Source: Nitrospinota bacterium (GTDB lineage: Bacteria; Nitrospinota; Nitrospinia; JACRGO01). Taken from it: 24,628 bases of DNA. The notes beneath the pieces are model-generated. The model was not told where the DNA came from, did not search any database, and saw only the letters and a program-made list of their open reading frames with translations. Position 1 is the first letter of the stretch. Each line of letters starts with the position of its first letter. The DNA is taken from contig JACRGO010000152.1 of NCBI GenBank assembly GCA_016212295.1, positions 1-24,628 of the forward strand, read 5' to 3'. The position numbers and the translations under genes were made by a program. Of the stretch, positions 13,973 through 22,034 are shown piece by piece.

Positions 13973-15052
13973 ATGTTTATTATAAGCGCCATCATGCCCA
14001 CACCCGACCCAGAAGAAGTCCGCTCCATTTTGGTCTGGGGACCGAACTGGATAGGAGACATCATCCTGAGCCTCCCGGCCGTAAAGGCCATGAAGGGCCG
14101 GTTCCCAGGGTCGCGGCTTGTTTACGCGGCCAGGTATCCCTTGGGTGATCTCCTCTCCGGGGAAAAATACATCGACGAGTTGGTCCCGATTAAACGCGGG
14201 TCCTTCTTCGACAATATTTCCCTTGCTAAAAATTTAAGGACCAGGGGCTTCGACCTGGCTGTTGCCCTCCCTAATTCCTTCCGGGCAGGGCTCATGCTCT
14301 TCCTCTCCGGCGCCGGGAGGCGGGTTGGATACGCAAGCGACCACAGGGGCTTTTTATTGACCGGCCCCATCCCGCCGCGAAACAGGAAAGAGGAAGGCCA
14401 CAGAGTCCAATACTTCCTGGAGATAGCTAAGAAAATCGGTTGCGTGGACCCTGCCCCCACAGTTTCCCTTTCCATATCAGAGGAAGAGAAGGAAGAGGCG
14501 AAAAAAATCCTGAAAGAATACGAAGTGGGGAGCGATGATCTGCTTATATGCGTCCACCCCGGGGCGTCCAAGCCGCCAAGGACCCTTGCCCCATCCCGCT
14601 TTTCCGGAATATGCCGGTTAATAAGGTCCAGGTGGAACGCCAGGGTCCTTCTCATCGGCGGCGCGCAGGAGCGCGGCCTGTTGGAAGAGGTCCGCGCCGG
14701 GTCCGGCGAAACAGGGGCTTTCTTTATCAACCGGCCTTTTTCACTCAGGACCACCGCGGCCATCCTGGAGCGCTGCGATTATTTCATAGGATGCGACAGC
14801 GGCCTGATGCACCTTGCCGCGGCGGTCGGCGCTCCAGTGGCAGGGATTTTCGGCCCAGGGGTCCCGGAGCATACAGGACCCGCCTGCGAGGACGCCAAGA
14901 AGGCTATTGTCTTTCACCGCTTTCCCTGCGCCCCGTGCTCGCAAAATTTTTTCACGGAGTGCCGCCCTTCCCCGGACGGGCGTCCCCCATGTATTGAAGA
15001 GGTGAGGCCGGAAGAGGTCCTTGCCGGACTGGAAGCCCTTATGACAAAGTAG
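13973..15052 (+). CDS. waaF: Lipopolysaccharide heptosyltransferase II (GT9)
   Basis: 359 aa from the ATG at 13973, preceded by GGTGAG; a TTG at 13952 and an ATG at 13994 are alternatives. GT9 marks: LVWGPNWIGDIILSLPA (20-36), VHPGASKPPRTLAPSRF (about 194-210), GCDSGLMHLAAAVGAPVAG (about 272-290) and IFGPGVPEHTGP. A C-terminal Cys cluster (PCAPC, then C and C within 20 residues) is common in this family. GPNWIGD favours heptosyltransferase II over I. Known: adds the second L,D-heptose to the LPS inner core from ADP-heptose, at the cytoplasmic face. The region just upstream of the start contains a CTTTGTGCCTTTGTGGTGA repeat, which supplies the ribosome site. Together with kdsD it indicates an LPS-bearing envelope. 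Confidence 0.88.
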   Translation: MFIISAIMPTPDPEEVRSILVWGPNWIGDIILSLPAVKAMKGRFPGSRLVYAARYPLGDLLSGEKYIDELVPIKRGSFFDNISLAKNLRTRGFDLAVALPNSFRAGLMLFLSGAGRRVGYASDHRGFLLTGPIPPRNRKEEGHRVQYFLEIAKKIGCVDPAPTVSLSISEEEKEEAKKILKEYEVGSDDLLICVHPGASKPPRTLAPSRFSGICRLIRSRWNARVLLIGGAQERGLLEEVRAGSGETGAFFINRPFSLRTTAAILERCDYFIGCDSGLMHLAAAVGAPVAGIFGPGVPEHTGPACEDAKKAIVFHRFPCAPCSQNFFTECRPSPDGRPPCIEEVRPEEVLAGLEALMTK

Positions 15053-15107
15053 AGGTAAAGAGATTTCAAATTTCAGATCTGAGATTTAAAACTCACAGGA
15101 GGTTACA

Positions 15108-18100
15108 ATGCCCAAAAAGCCCGCGAAAGCAAGAACTAATAAAACTAATAGAACTAATAGGACCAATATGACCGATAGGTCTGATCTGACCGATCAGCCC
15201 GATAAAACCACCCCAACCAATAAAACCACCCCAACCAATAAAACCAACAGAACCAATGGAACCAACAAACCCACCCCCTTCCCCATTGTCGGCATCGGCG
15301 CCTCAACCGGCGGGCTGGAGGCCCTGGAGGTCTTCGTTTCCAATATGCCCTCCGGCCAGAACATGGCCTTTGTAATCATCCAGCACCTGAGCCCCAGCCA
15401 TAAAAGCATCATGGCTTCCCTGCTGGATAAACACACGAAAATGGCGGTGCTGGAGATCAAGGACGGCATGAGGGTCCAGCCCGGCTCCCTCTATCTCAAC
15501 CCGCCTAACAAAAACGTGGCCCTCATCAACGGCAGGCTGCATCTGTCCCCGCCACATGAAATACATGGAGTGAAACTGCCAATCGACTACTTCTTCCGCT
15601 CCCTGGCCGAGGACCAGGGGGAAAAGGCGATATGCGTGGTCCTCTCCGGCACCGGCACTGACGGCACCTTGGGACTGAAGGCGGTAAAGGGCGCCGGTGG
15701 AATGACAATGGCCCAGGAGGAAGCCCAGGCCAAGTATCCGGGAATGCCGAGGAGCGCCATTGACACCGGCATGGTGGACTTCGTCCTGCCCGTGCAAAAG
15801 ATGCCTGAGGAGTTGATGAAATACGCCCGGCACCCGTATATAAGGGGACCGCTCAAGGAAGAGGAGTCCGCTGAACACCCCTTTTCCATGTTCGTGGACA
15901 AAATATTTCTCCAGATCCGGTCACAGGCCGGACACGATTTTTCCCACTACAAGCGAAGCACCATCCACCGCCGCATCCAACGGCGCATGGCCGTGCATCA
16001 AATCGACAAGATCGCGGATTATGTGCGTTTTCTTCACCGGACCCACGGCGAGGCGAACATCCTCTTCAAGGACCTCCTTATCGGGGTGACCAATTTCTTC
16101 CGCGACCCGGACGCATTCATGTCCCTTAAGGAAAAGGTCCTCCCAAGTCTCCTGGAAAACAAGACCCGCGACACTCCCTTGCGCGTATGGGTCGCGGGAT
16201 GCGCCACCGGCGAGGAAGCCTACTCCATGGCCATCCTCATACTGGAGACCATGGAGGAGATGAAGAAGCATGTGGAGTTCCAAATCTTCGCCACGGACCT
16301 GGACCACGAGGCCCTTGACCACGCCCGTCTGGCCGCTTACCCGGACAGCATAGCGGCGGACGTCAGCCCCCAGCGTCTCGAACGTTTCTTCGTGAAGGAG
16401 GACAATACCTACAGGATCAAGAAAAAGATACGGGAGATGGTGATCTTCGCGGACCAGAACCTGATCAAGGACCCGCCCTTTTCCAGGCTGGACCTTGTCT
16501 GCTGCCGGAACCTCCTCATCTACATGGACTCCTACCTTCAGAAAAAAATCCTCCCCCTCTTCCATTACACGCTGGTCCCCGGCGGCGCCATGTTCCTTGG
16601 CTCTTCCGAGACCATAGGGGATTTCATCGACCTCTTCCAGCCTCTGGATATCAAATGGAAGATATTCCGGCGCAAGGAGGCGTTCCTGGAGAGGGCCGCG
16701 GATTACCGCGGCGTCCCTTTCTTCAAGGTCCTCCAGCCCCTGGAAAAAGGCGGAAAGGACAAGAGGCCCGGCAAAATAGAAGCCCGGCATCTTGTTGAAA
16801 AGGTCATTCTGGACAACTACGCCCCTCCGTGCGTCCTCATCAATGAAAGATACGAAATTCTTTATTTTATCGGCCGCACGGACCGCTATCTCGCGCCTCC
16901 TGCCGGGGAGCCTACTTTCAATATCCTTAATATGGCAAGGGAGGGGCTCAGGTACAAACTGAACACCGCCCTGCATAAGGTGCTCAACCAGAAAAAGGCG
17001 GTGGTGGAGGAGGGAGTGCGCGTGAAGCAAAACGGGGACTTCCGCACAGTGAACCTGGTGGTGAGGCCGTTCGTGGAGCCGGACTTCCCCCAAAACCTTA
17101 TCATGGTCCTCTTTGACGACAAAACCCCTTCCTTTCCTTCCGCCGGAAAAAAGATAAAATCCTCCGCCGGCAAGGAGTCGGATCCCCGCATCGCCGCCCT
17201 GGAACAGGAACTCTATTCCACCAAGGAATATCTCCAGACCACCATTGAGGAGTTGGAGACCTCCAACGAGGAATTAAAATCAACAAACGAGGAGTTGCAG
17301 TCCGTGAACGAGGAACTGCAAAGCACGAACGAGGAACTGGAGACCTCCAAGGAGGAACTGCAATCCACCAACGAGGAACTGGTCACTGTGAACGCTGAAC
17401 TGCAGAAGAAGGTTGATGAACTCTCCCAGGCCAATAACGACATGAGCAATCTCCTGGCCAGCACCGATATAGGGACCATCTTCCTGGACGACAGCCTGAG
17501 GATCAAGCGCTTCACCCCGGCCATGACCAGGATATTCAACCTTATTCCGTCGGACATCGGCCGTCCCATCAGCCACATCACGTCCAACATAGACAATGAC
17601 AGGCTCCAGAGGGACGCCAGGGAGGTCCTCAGGACCCTGGTCTGGAAGGAACAGGATATTAACGCCGGGGAAGGAAAATGGTATGCCATGCGCATCATGC
17701 CGTACCGCACAACTGAAAACGTCATAGACGGACTGGTCATTACCTTCGTGGACGCCACCAATATCAAGCAGGCCGAGGGGTCGTTAAAGGAAAGCGTGGA
17801 GCAGTACCGCGCCCTTGCGGAGAACAGCCGGGACTATATTCTGCGGTTTGGCCGGGATTGCCGTCCTGTTTACGCCAATGCAGCGGCGTTGAGCATTTCA
17901 GGCACGGTGGCGGGACAATTAACCGGGAAGACGCGCCAGGAGTTAGGCTTCCCGGAAGACCTTTGCGCCCTGTGGGAAAAGGCAATATGCAAGGTCTTCA
18001 AAACCGGCAAGCCGCAAATGGAAATTTTTGAGTGGGAAAGCGCCGGGGGCAGAAAGACCCTTGACTGGAGGTTCATGCCGGAATTTTCCCCGGACGGCGC

Positions 18101-18161
18101 GGTGGCAACTGTCCTTTGCGTGGCGAGGGACGTCGCGGGATTGGAGAAGAAAAGGGGTTGA
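15108..18161 (+). CDS. CheB-CheR hybrid methylesterase/methyltransferase with PAS domains
   Basis: 1017 aa with AGGAGG five bases before the ATG. Order: Thr/Asn-rich low-complexity leader (about 10-55); CheB methylesterase 58-240 with catalytic S66 (GIGASTGG), H93 (QHLSPSH) and D185 (GTGTDG); CheR helical domain from 262; CheR methyltransferase with GVTNFFRDP (326-334), SAM loop AGCATGEEA (363-371) and FATDLDHEAL (394-403). A long coiled coil (about 700-780) of ELxSTNEELQS heptads follows, then two PAS domains (about 785-895 and 900-1012). No receiver or kinase domain is present. Known: such hybrids regulate chemoreceptor methylation or signal with stand-alone kinases. No other che gene is nearby, so the partner chemoreceptor array is not in the window. 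Confidence 0.95.
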   Translation: MPKKPAKARTNKTNRTNRTNMTDRSDLTDQPDKTTPTNKTTPTNKTNRTNGTNKPTPFPIVGIGASTGGLEALEVFVSNMPSGQNMAFVIIQHLSPSHKSIMASLLDKHTKMAVLEIKDGMRVQPGSLYLNPPNKNVALINGRLHLSPPHEIHGVKLPIDYFFRSLAEDQGEKAICVVLSGTGTDGTLGLKAVKGAGGMTMAQEEAQAKYPGMPRSAIDTGMVDFVLPVQKMPEELMKYARHPYIRGPLKEEESAEHPFSMFVDKIFLQIRSQAGHDFSHYKRSTIHRRIQRRMAVHQIDKIADYVRFLHRTHGEANILFKDLLIGVTNFFRDPDAFMSLKEKVLPSLLENKTRDTPLRVWVAGCATGEEAYSMAILILETMEEMKKHVEFQIFATDLDHEALDHARLAAYPDSIAADVSPQRLERFFVKEDNTYRIKKKIREMVIFADQNLIKDPPFSRLDLVCCRNLLIYMDSYLQKKILPLFHYTLVPGGAMFLGSSETIGDFIDLFQPLDIKWKIFRRKEAFLERAADYRGVPFFKVLQPLEKGGKDKRPGKIEARHLVEKVILDNYAPPCVLINERYEILYFIGRTDRYLAPPAGEPTFNILNMAREGLRYKLNTALHKVLNQKKAVVEEGVRVKQNGDFRTVNLVVRPFVEPDFPQNLIMVLFDDKTPSFPSAGKKIKSSAGKESDPRIAALEQELYSTKEYLQTTIEELETSNEELKSTNEELQSVNEELQSTNEELETSKEELQSTNEELVTVNAELQKKVDELSQANNDMSNLLASTDIGTIFLDDSLRIKRFTPAMTRIFNLIPSDIGRPISHITSNIDNDRLQRDAREVLRTLVWKEQDINAGEGKWYAMRIMPYRTTENVIDGLVITFVDATNIKQAEGSLKESVEQYRALAENSRDYILRFGRDCRPVYANAAALSISGTVAGQLTGKTRQELGFPEDLCALWEKAICKVFKTGKPQMEIFEWESAGGRKTLDWRFMPEFSPDGAVATVLCVARDVAGLEKKRG

Positions 18162-18200
18162 CAGAAGATAGAAGAAAGGGGGCAGGGCTCAGTGGACAGG

Positions 18201-18270
18201 GTTCGATGTTGGACGTTCGATGTTCAATGTTCGACGTTCAATGTTCGATGTTCTATGTTCGATGTTCTAT
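18201..18270 (+). repeat. Short tandem GTTCGATGTTCTAT-type array
   Basis: About six to seven imperfect units of roughly 10-11 bp (GTTCGATGTT, GTTCAATGTT, GTTCTATGTT) lie in tandem, 40 bp after the CheB-CheR stop. TTCGATGT/ACGTTCGATG words also occur in the hairpin-bounded elements at 7945 and 13270, so this may be an expanded piece of that family. Units are too short and spacer-free for a CRISPR. Confidence 0.75.
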
Positions 18271-18291
18271 CTTTTTATTTTTTATCATTGC

Positions 18292-18542
18292 TGTCCAAAA
18301 TAACTTTTTTGGACAGATTTTGCCCAAAGCAAATAATTTCAATAGGTTAAATAAATGGGAACTGGATTTCTGAAACGAGGTTCCCTGTTACTGAAAATAG
18401 CCTGTCCAAAATAGCTAAAACGGATTTTATAGCCATTTTCCGTCTAAATATGATTAGTAAAGGGCTTTCACGGACATTGGCATGCCCCAAATTTAACTTT
18501 AGAATGCATTCGGCCTGTCCAAAATAATTCCTATTTTGGACA
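18292..18542. repeat. TGTCCAAAATA inverted-repeat set upstream of the histidine kinase
   Basis: TGTCCAAAATA occurs at 18292-18302, 18403-18413 and 18516-18526, and inverted at 18532-18542. A further TTTTGGACAG at 18307-18316 pairs with CTGTCCAAAA at 18291-18300. Two perfect short hairpins result (10-bp arms with 6-base loop; 11-bp arms with 5-base loop). The set may be a cluster of operators or the ends of a 251-bp non-autonomous element. It fills most of the gene-free stretch 18162-18576, where I see no coding sequence. Confidence 0.7.
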
Positions 18543-18576
18543 ATAGTGATTTTTTATGTTTATTATTTAACCCCTT

Positions 18577-19971
18577 ATGAAAAAGAAAAAACCCATCACC
18601 CCTGAATCCTCCTCCCTCCGCGAAAGGGCGGAGAAAAAACTTCCTTCCACAGCCAAGTCCATCGAACGCCTGTCCGAGGCCAAGGTCCGCAAGCTGGCCC
18701 ACGAACTCCAGGTCCACCAGATAGAGTTGGAGATGCAGAACGAAGAGCTTCGCGCTGCCCAGTTGCAGGTGGAAGAGTCGCGAAACAGATACTCCAGCCT
18801 CTATGACTTCGCCCCAATCGGATACGTCACCATGGACGCGCGGGGAATCATCAGGGAAGCCAATCTCACCTTCGCCGCGCTGGCCGGCATGGAAAGAGGG
18901 CGGCTCATCAAGCGTCCCTTTTTCCAATTCATTCACGAAGCGGACCGGCCATTATTCTTTCACTCCCTCCGGAAAATCTTTGTAAGCGGAACAAGACATA
19001 ACGCCGAAGTCCGGTTAAAAGCGCCTGGCGGCATGGAATTTTTTGTCCTGCTGGAAGGCTTGTTATTCGATGACGGCCGCAACGGCGGGGCCTCATGCCT
19101 GGCAACGGCCACGGACATAAACAATCTCAAGCGGCTGGAGCATGAGTTGGAGACCCACCGGCATTCCCTGGAGGAACTAGTCAGTAAACGGACCGCCCAG
19201 CTTGCCGTCGCAAATAAAAAACTGCAAGAGGAAACAAAAGAACGGATACGGACGCAGGAGGACCTCTTCAAGGCCAGGAAGATGGAATCCCTTGGCCTGC
19301 TGGCGGGCGGCATAGCGCACGATTTCAGCAATATCCTCACCGGGTTTTCCGGCAAAATCACCCTGGCCCGATGGGCCATAGACAAAAAGGAAACGGCCCT
19401 CCAAAGACTGAAGGAGGCAGAGGCGGTCCTGGGCCATGCCAGGAGCCTGGCGGAGAGGCTGCTCGCTTTTTCAAGGGGAAGCGACGTCATTAAAAAAAAA
19501 TGTTCGCGCATCGAGGATTTTTTGCAAGGCGCTACAAAATTTTTTCTTTCGGACTCAAACGTCCGGTGCGACTTCTTAATAAGCGGCGATCTTTGGCCGG
19601 TGGAAGTTGACGAGGTGCAAATGAGCCAGGTCTTCACAAATCTGGCGGTAAACGCCAAGGAGGCCATGCCGGGGGGCGGAAGGCTGGAGGTCGCCGCGAA
19701 AAACATCGTGTTAAGGAAAAAAAAAATCCCGGCATTGAAAGCGGGGAAATATGTGAAAATTTCCTTTAAGGACAACGGCCCTGGCATTCCGGTGGAAGTC
19801 CGCAATAAAATATTCGATGCCTTTTTCACCACCAAGGAAAAAGGGGCCGGCCTTGGGCTGCCCTCGTCTTACCACATAATAAAAAAACACGCGGGGCATA
19901 TTGAGGTGGAATCCGCCCCCGGCGAGGGGGCTGTTTTTACTATATATTTACCGGCGTGCGTGGAGGGATGA
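18577..19971 (+). CDS. PAS sensor histidine kinase, soluble
   Basis: 464 aa, no membrane segment. N-terminal helical segment LRERAEKKL and LAHELQVHQIELEMQNEEL (about 15-70), PAS domain about 70-185 (YDFAPIGYVTMDARGIIREA), a coiled coil to about 235, and HisKA with phospho-acceptor H248 (GGIAHDFSNIL). The ATPase domain has N box N355-N359 (NLAVNAKEAMP), G1 DNGPGIP (399-405), F box IFDAFFTTKEKG and G2 GAGLGLPSS (423-431). All catalytic boxes are intact. Known: NtrB-like kinases of this type phosphorylate sigma-54-dependent activators. The gene encoding such an activator begins 305 bp downstream, so it is the likely partner. No clear ribosome site precedes the ATG; the upstream leader holds the TGTCCAAAATA hairpins. 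Confidence 0.92.
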   Translation: MKKKKPITPESSSLRERAEKKLPSTAKSIERLSEAKVRKLAHELQVHQIELEMQNEELRAAQLQVEESRNRYSSLYDFAPIGYVTMDARGIIREANLTFAALAGMERGRLIKRPFFQFIHEADRPLFFHSLRKIFVSGTRHNAEVRLKAPGGMEFFVLLEGLLFDDGRNGGASCLATATDINNLKRLEHELETHRHSLEELVSKRTAQLAVANKKLQEETKERIRTQEDLFKARKMESLGLLAGGIAHDFSNILTGFSGKITLARWAIDKKETALQRLKEAEAVLGHARSLAERLLAFSRGSDVIKKKCSRIEDFLQGATKFFLSDSNVRCDFLISGDLWPVEVDEVQMSQVFTNLAVNAKEAMPGGGRLEVAAKNIVLRKKKIPALKAGKYVKISFKDNGPGIPVEVRNKIFDAFFTTKEKGAGLGLPSSYHIIKKHAGHIEVESAPGEGAVFTIYLPACVEG

Positions 19972-19976
19972 AAAAA

Positions 19977-20262
19977 AGGGGACAGTTGTCAGGGCGCAGG
20001 GGGCAGGATGAAATTTGAAGCTTTGGATGTGTGGAAAAGAGCATCGCGGTTAAGCGCGAATATTTAGCCGAGGGGATTGAAAGAGAATCGGATAAAGAAT
20101 GTGTCAGGTTCTTACAATACGCCAAAGCTTCTTGTGGTGAGTTACGCACCCAAGTTTTCATTGATATGGATATTGGCTTAATCAAGTCAAAGCGAAACAG
20201 CATGCAAGAGCAAGTTGAGGAGTAATGAAATTCTGACAACTGCACCCTGATACCTGCACCCT
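19977..20262. repeat. Inverted TGACAACTG repeats flanking a pseudogene
   Basis: Left copy 19977-20007 contains GGGGACAGTTGTCAGGGCGC; right copy 20232-20262 contains CTGACAACTGCACCCTGAT. They are inverse-related and bracket the IVP-type pseudogene. A third, direct copy lies at 21988-22018 (GATAACTGCGTCCTGACAAC). Confidence 0.65.
20008..20225 (+). pseudogene. Decayed four-helix-bundle (23S rRNA IVP-type) gene
   Basis: Frame 1 from the ATG at 20008 reads MKFEALDVWKRASRLSANI then a TAG. A second frame (GTG at 20031) then gives AEGIERESDKECVRFLQYAK, ASCGELRTQVFIDMDIG and LIKSKR to a TAA at 20225. Known: the intact family (about 115-125 aa, 23S rRNA intervening-sequence protein) starts MKFExLxVWK, has SNIAEGxxR mid-protein, then CGELRTQ and ends near GLIKS. 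Here the stretch between SANI and AEGIE is deleted with a frame change, and a second deletion joins MDIG to LIKSKR, removing most of the last helix pair. So it is dead, and recently enough that the remaining residues are near consensus. It lies between the kinase and response-regulator genes. Confidence 0.75.
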
Positions 20263-20275
20263 ATTTTCTAAAAAA

Positions 20276-21622
20276 ATGGAAAAAATACTAATCATAGATG
20301 ACGAAAATTTAACAAGGGCCGGCATTTGCGAAGTAATCACGGCCTCCGGTTTTTCACCTATTGAAGCCTCCGGCGGCAAGGAAGGGATCAAGGCATTCAA
20401 GGAAGGTGGATTTTCCGCCGTGGTCCTGGACATGAGAATGCCTGGAATTGACGGCATGGAGGTCCTGGCGAAACTGAAGGAGGAAGACCCTGATGTCCCG
20501 GTGATCATGTTGACGGCATACGGAGACGTGCCCACCGCGGTCAAGGCCCTGAAGCTGGGCGCTTATGATTTCATCGTCAAGCCGCCGAATTTTGACAACT
20601 TCATGGAGACTGTTCAGCGGGCCGTTGAAAAGCAGGCGTTGAAAAAAGAGGTAAAGCGGCTTCATGGAATAGTCGGCTCCTCCCTGTCGCAGTTGATGGG
20701 CAGAAGCGAGTCAATCAGGAATATAGCAAGGGACCTGCTCCCGGTTGCACAGAGCAACCTGTCCCTCATTCTCGAGGGGGAAACCGGCACCGGGAAGACC
20801 ACCCTGGCCCAGGAAATCCATAATCTGAGCAAAAGATCAGACAAGCCCTTTGTCAAGGTGGACGTGAACGCCCTGGCGGAAAGCCTGGTGGAGAGCGAGC
20901 TTTTCGGACACGAAAAGGGCTCCTTCACGGGCGCTGACAGGAAGAGGAAGGGATTTTTTGAAACCGCGAACGGAGGGACCATTTTCATTGACGAAATAGA
21001 AAACATGTCCCACGCGGTGCAGCGCAAACTTCTCCAGGTGCTTGAAGAGAAGGAAATTTATCTCGTGGGGAGCAGCAAGCCGCTGCAAGTCGACTTCCGG
21101 GTCATCGCCGCCACCAACGCCGGCATTGAGGAACTGCTCAGGAAAAAAAACCTGCGGCATGACCTTTTTTACCGCCTGGGCGAGCATGTAATCAAACTCC
21201 CCCCTTTAAGGGAAAGGCCGGAGGACATAAAATTTTTCGCCGAAAATTTTATTCTGGACGCCTCCGAGGAACATGAACTGCGCGTGGAAGGAATTACCGA
21301 AGGCGCCATGTCTTTCCTGATGGGCAGGCCCTGGCCCGGAAATATCAGGGAGTTGAAAAGCATGGTCAGAAAGGCTGTCCTTTTTACCAGGGAGGGACTA
21401 ATCACGGAAAAACTCCTTGAGGGATTGATGAGGACCCAAGAGGAAACAGGCTCTTCCTCTCTTTTTCCCCTCAGACAGGCGGTAAGGATTCAGGAGGCAC
21501 AGAGCATCAAGGAGGCCCTGAGGCTATGCTCCGGCAACAGGGAAAAGGCCGCGTCCCTGCTTGGGATATCTTCCAGGAGTCTTTATTCCAAGATAAAGGA
21601 ATGCGGAATTACGGAAGAATGA
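20276..21622 (+). CDS. NtrC-family sigma-54-dependent response regulator
   Basis: 448 aa. Receiver 1-120: acidic D8/D9, phospho-acceptor D52 (VVLDMRMPG), T80, K102. AAA+ domain about 139-375: Walker A GETGTGKT (168-175), sigma-54 contact loop GSFTGA (215-220, the Ser variant of GAFTGA), Walker B GTIFIDEIE (234-242), AATN (278-281), and arginine-finger region FYRLGEHVIKLPPLRERPED (298-317). The C-terminal Fis-type helix-turn-helix is at about 405-445 (REKAASLLGISSRSLYSKI). Known: once phosphorylated, such proteins oligomerise and open sigma-54 promoters from distant sites. Probable partner of the upstream PAS kinase. No Shine-Dalgarno precedes the ATG, which follows a repeat directly, so expression may have been disturbed. 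Target genes are not shown. Confidence 0.94.
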   Translation: MEKILIIDDENLTRAGICEVITASGFSPIEASGGKEGIKAFKEGGFSAVVLDMRMPGIDGMEVLAKLKEEDPDVPVIMLTAYGDVPTAVKALKLGAYDFIVKPPNFDNFMETVQRAVEKQALKKEVKRLHGIVGSSLSQLMGRSESIRNIARDLLPVAQSNLSLILEGETGTGKTTLAQEIHNLSKRSDKPFVKVDVNALAESLVESELFGHEKGSFTGADRKRKGFFETANGGTIFIDEIENMSHAVQRKLLQVLEEKEIYLVGSSKPLQVDFRVIAATNAGIEELLRKKNLRHDLFYRLGEHVIKLPPLRERPEDIKFFAENFILDASEEHELRVEGITEGAMSFLMGRPWPGNIRELKSMVRKAVLFTREGLITEKLLEGLMRTQEETGSSSLFPLRQAVRIQEAQSIKEALRLCSGNREKAASLLGISSRSLYSKIKECGITEE

Positions 21623-21677
21623 GGAAGGGCGGAAGGCTAAAGGTGAGAGGCTAAGGGCGAAAGGTCTGCCCGCATAT

Positions 21678-21865
21678 CTCTCGCTCCAGGGTCCTCCCTG
21701 GGAACGAGAGAAGACTGCAAATTTCTGCAATATCGGAAAAAATCTTCAATTTCTGTTTTCACCATGGAATGCCGCATATAAAAACGTACTGATTTCACCG
21801 CGAAGGCCCAAAGACACTGAGTAAGCCACTAAAATTTCCTCTGCGTCTCTGCGCCTCCGCGGTGG
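21678..21865. repeat. Two dispersed hairpin repeats in a gene-free stretch
   Basis: 21678-21710: CTCTCGCTCCAGGG pairs with CCCTGGGAACGAGAG, a common bacterial GAACGAGAG-type repeat; no T-run follows, so it is not an intrinsic terminator. 21795-21865: CACCGCGAAGGCCCAAAGAC faces TCTGCGCCTCCGCGGTG, the CGCAAAGACGCAGAG family. The rest of 21623-22034 holds a TGACAACTG copy and AT-rich DNA, with no gene seen. Confidence 0.75.
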
Positions 21866-22034
21866 ATCAACACGCGTTTCCCTGAAAATTCCAGCAGTCA
21901 CCACGCAATAGTCTCTTCCAAATTTCCTTTAAAAACAACCACTTCACTATTGGCCCCGTTCTTGCTGATATATAATGCATTTCATTCTCTGATAACTGCG
22001 TCCTGACAACTGCCCCCTTTAACCAATCACTCTC

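Noticed and set aside
15921-17093. 390-codon minus-strand frame
   Set aside because: Complementary to the CheB-CheR gene, with His/Val/Leu-rich composition and no recognisable domain.
18201-18270. Possible CRISPR-like array
   Set aside because: Units are 10-11 bp with no spacers and no cas gene is present.
18116-18373. 85-codon plus-strand frame after CheB-CheR
   Set aside because: It starts inside the preceding gene and runs through the GTTCGATGTT tandem array (MLDVRCSMFDV), which is not a real protein.
18960-19835. 291-codon minus-strand frame
   Set aside because: Shadow of the histidine kinase; no start signals and Ser/Arg-rich nonsense composition.
21678-21710. Possible terminator after the NtrC-type gene
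   Set aside because: The hairpin is not followed by a T-run in either direction and matches a dispersed repeat type.
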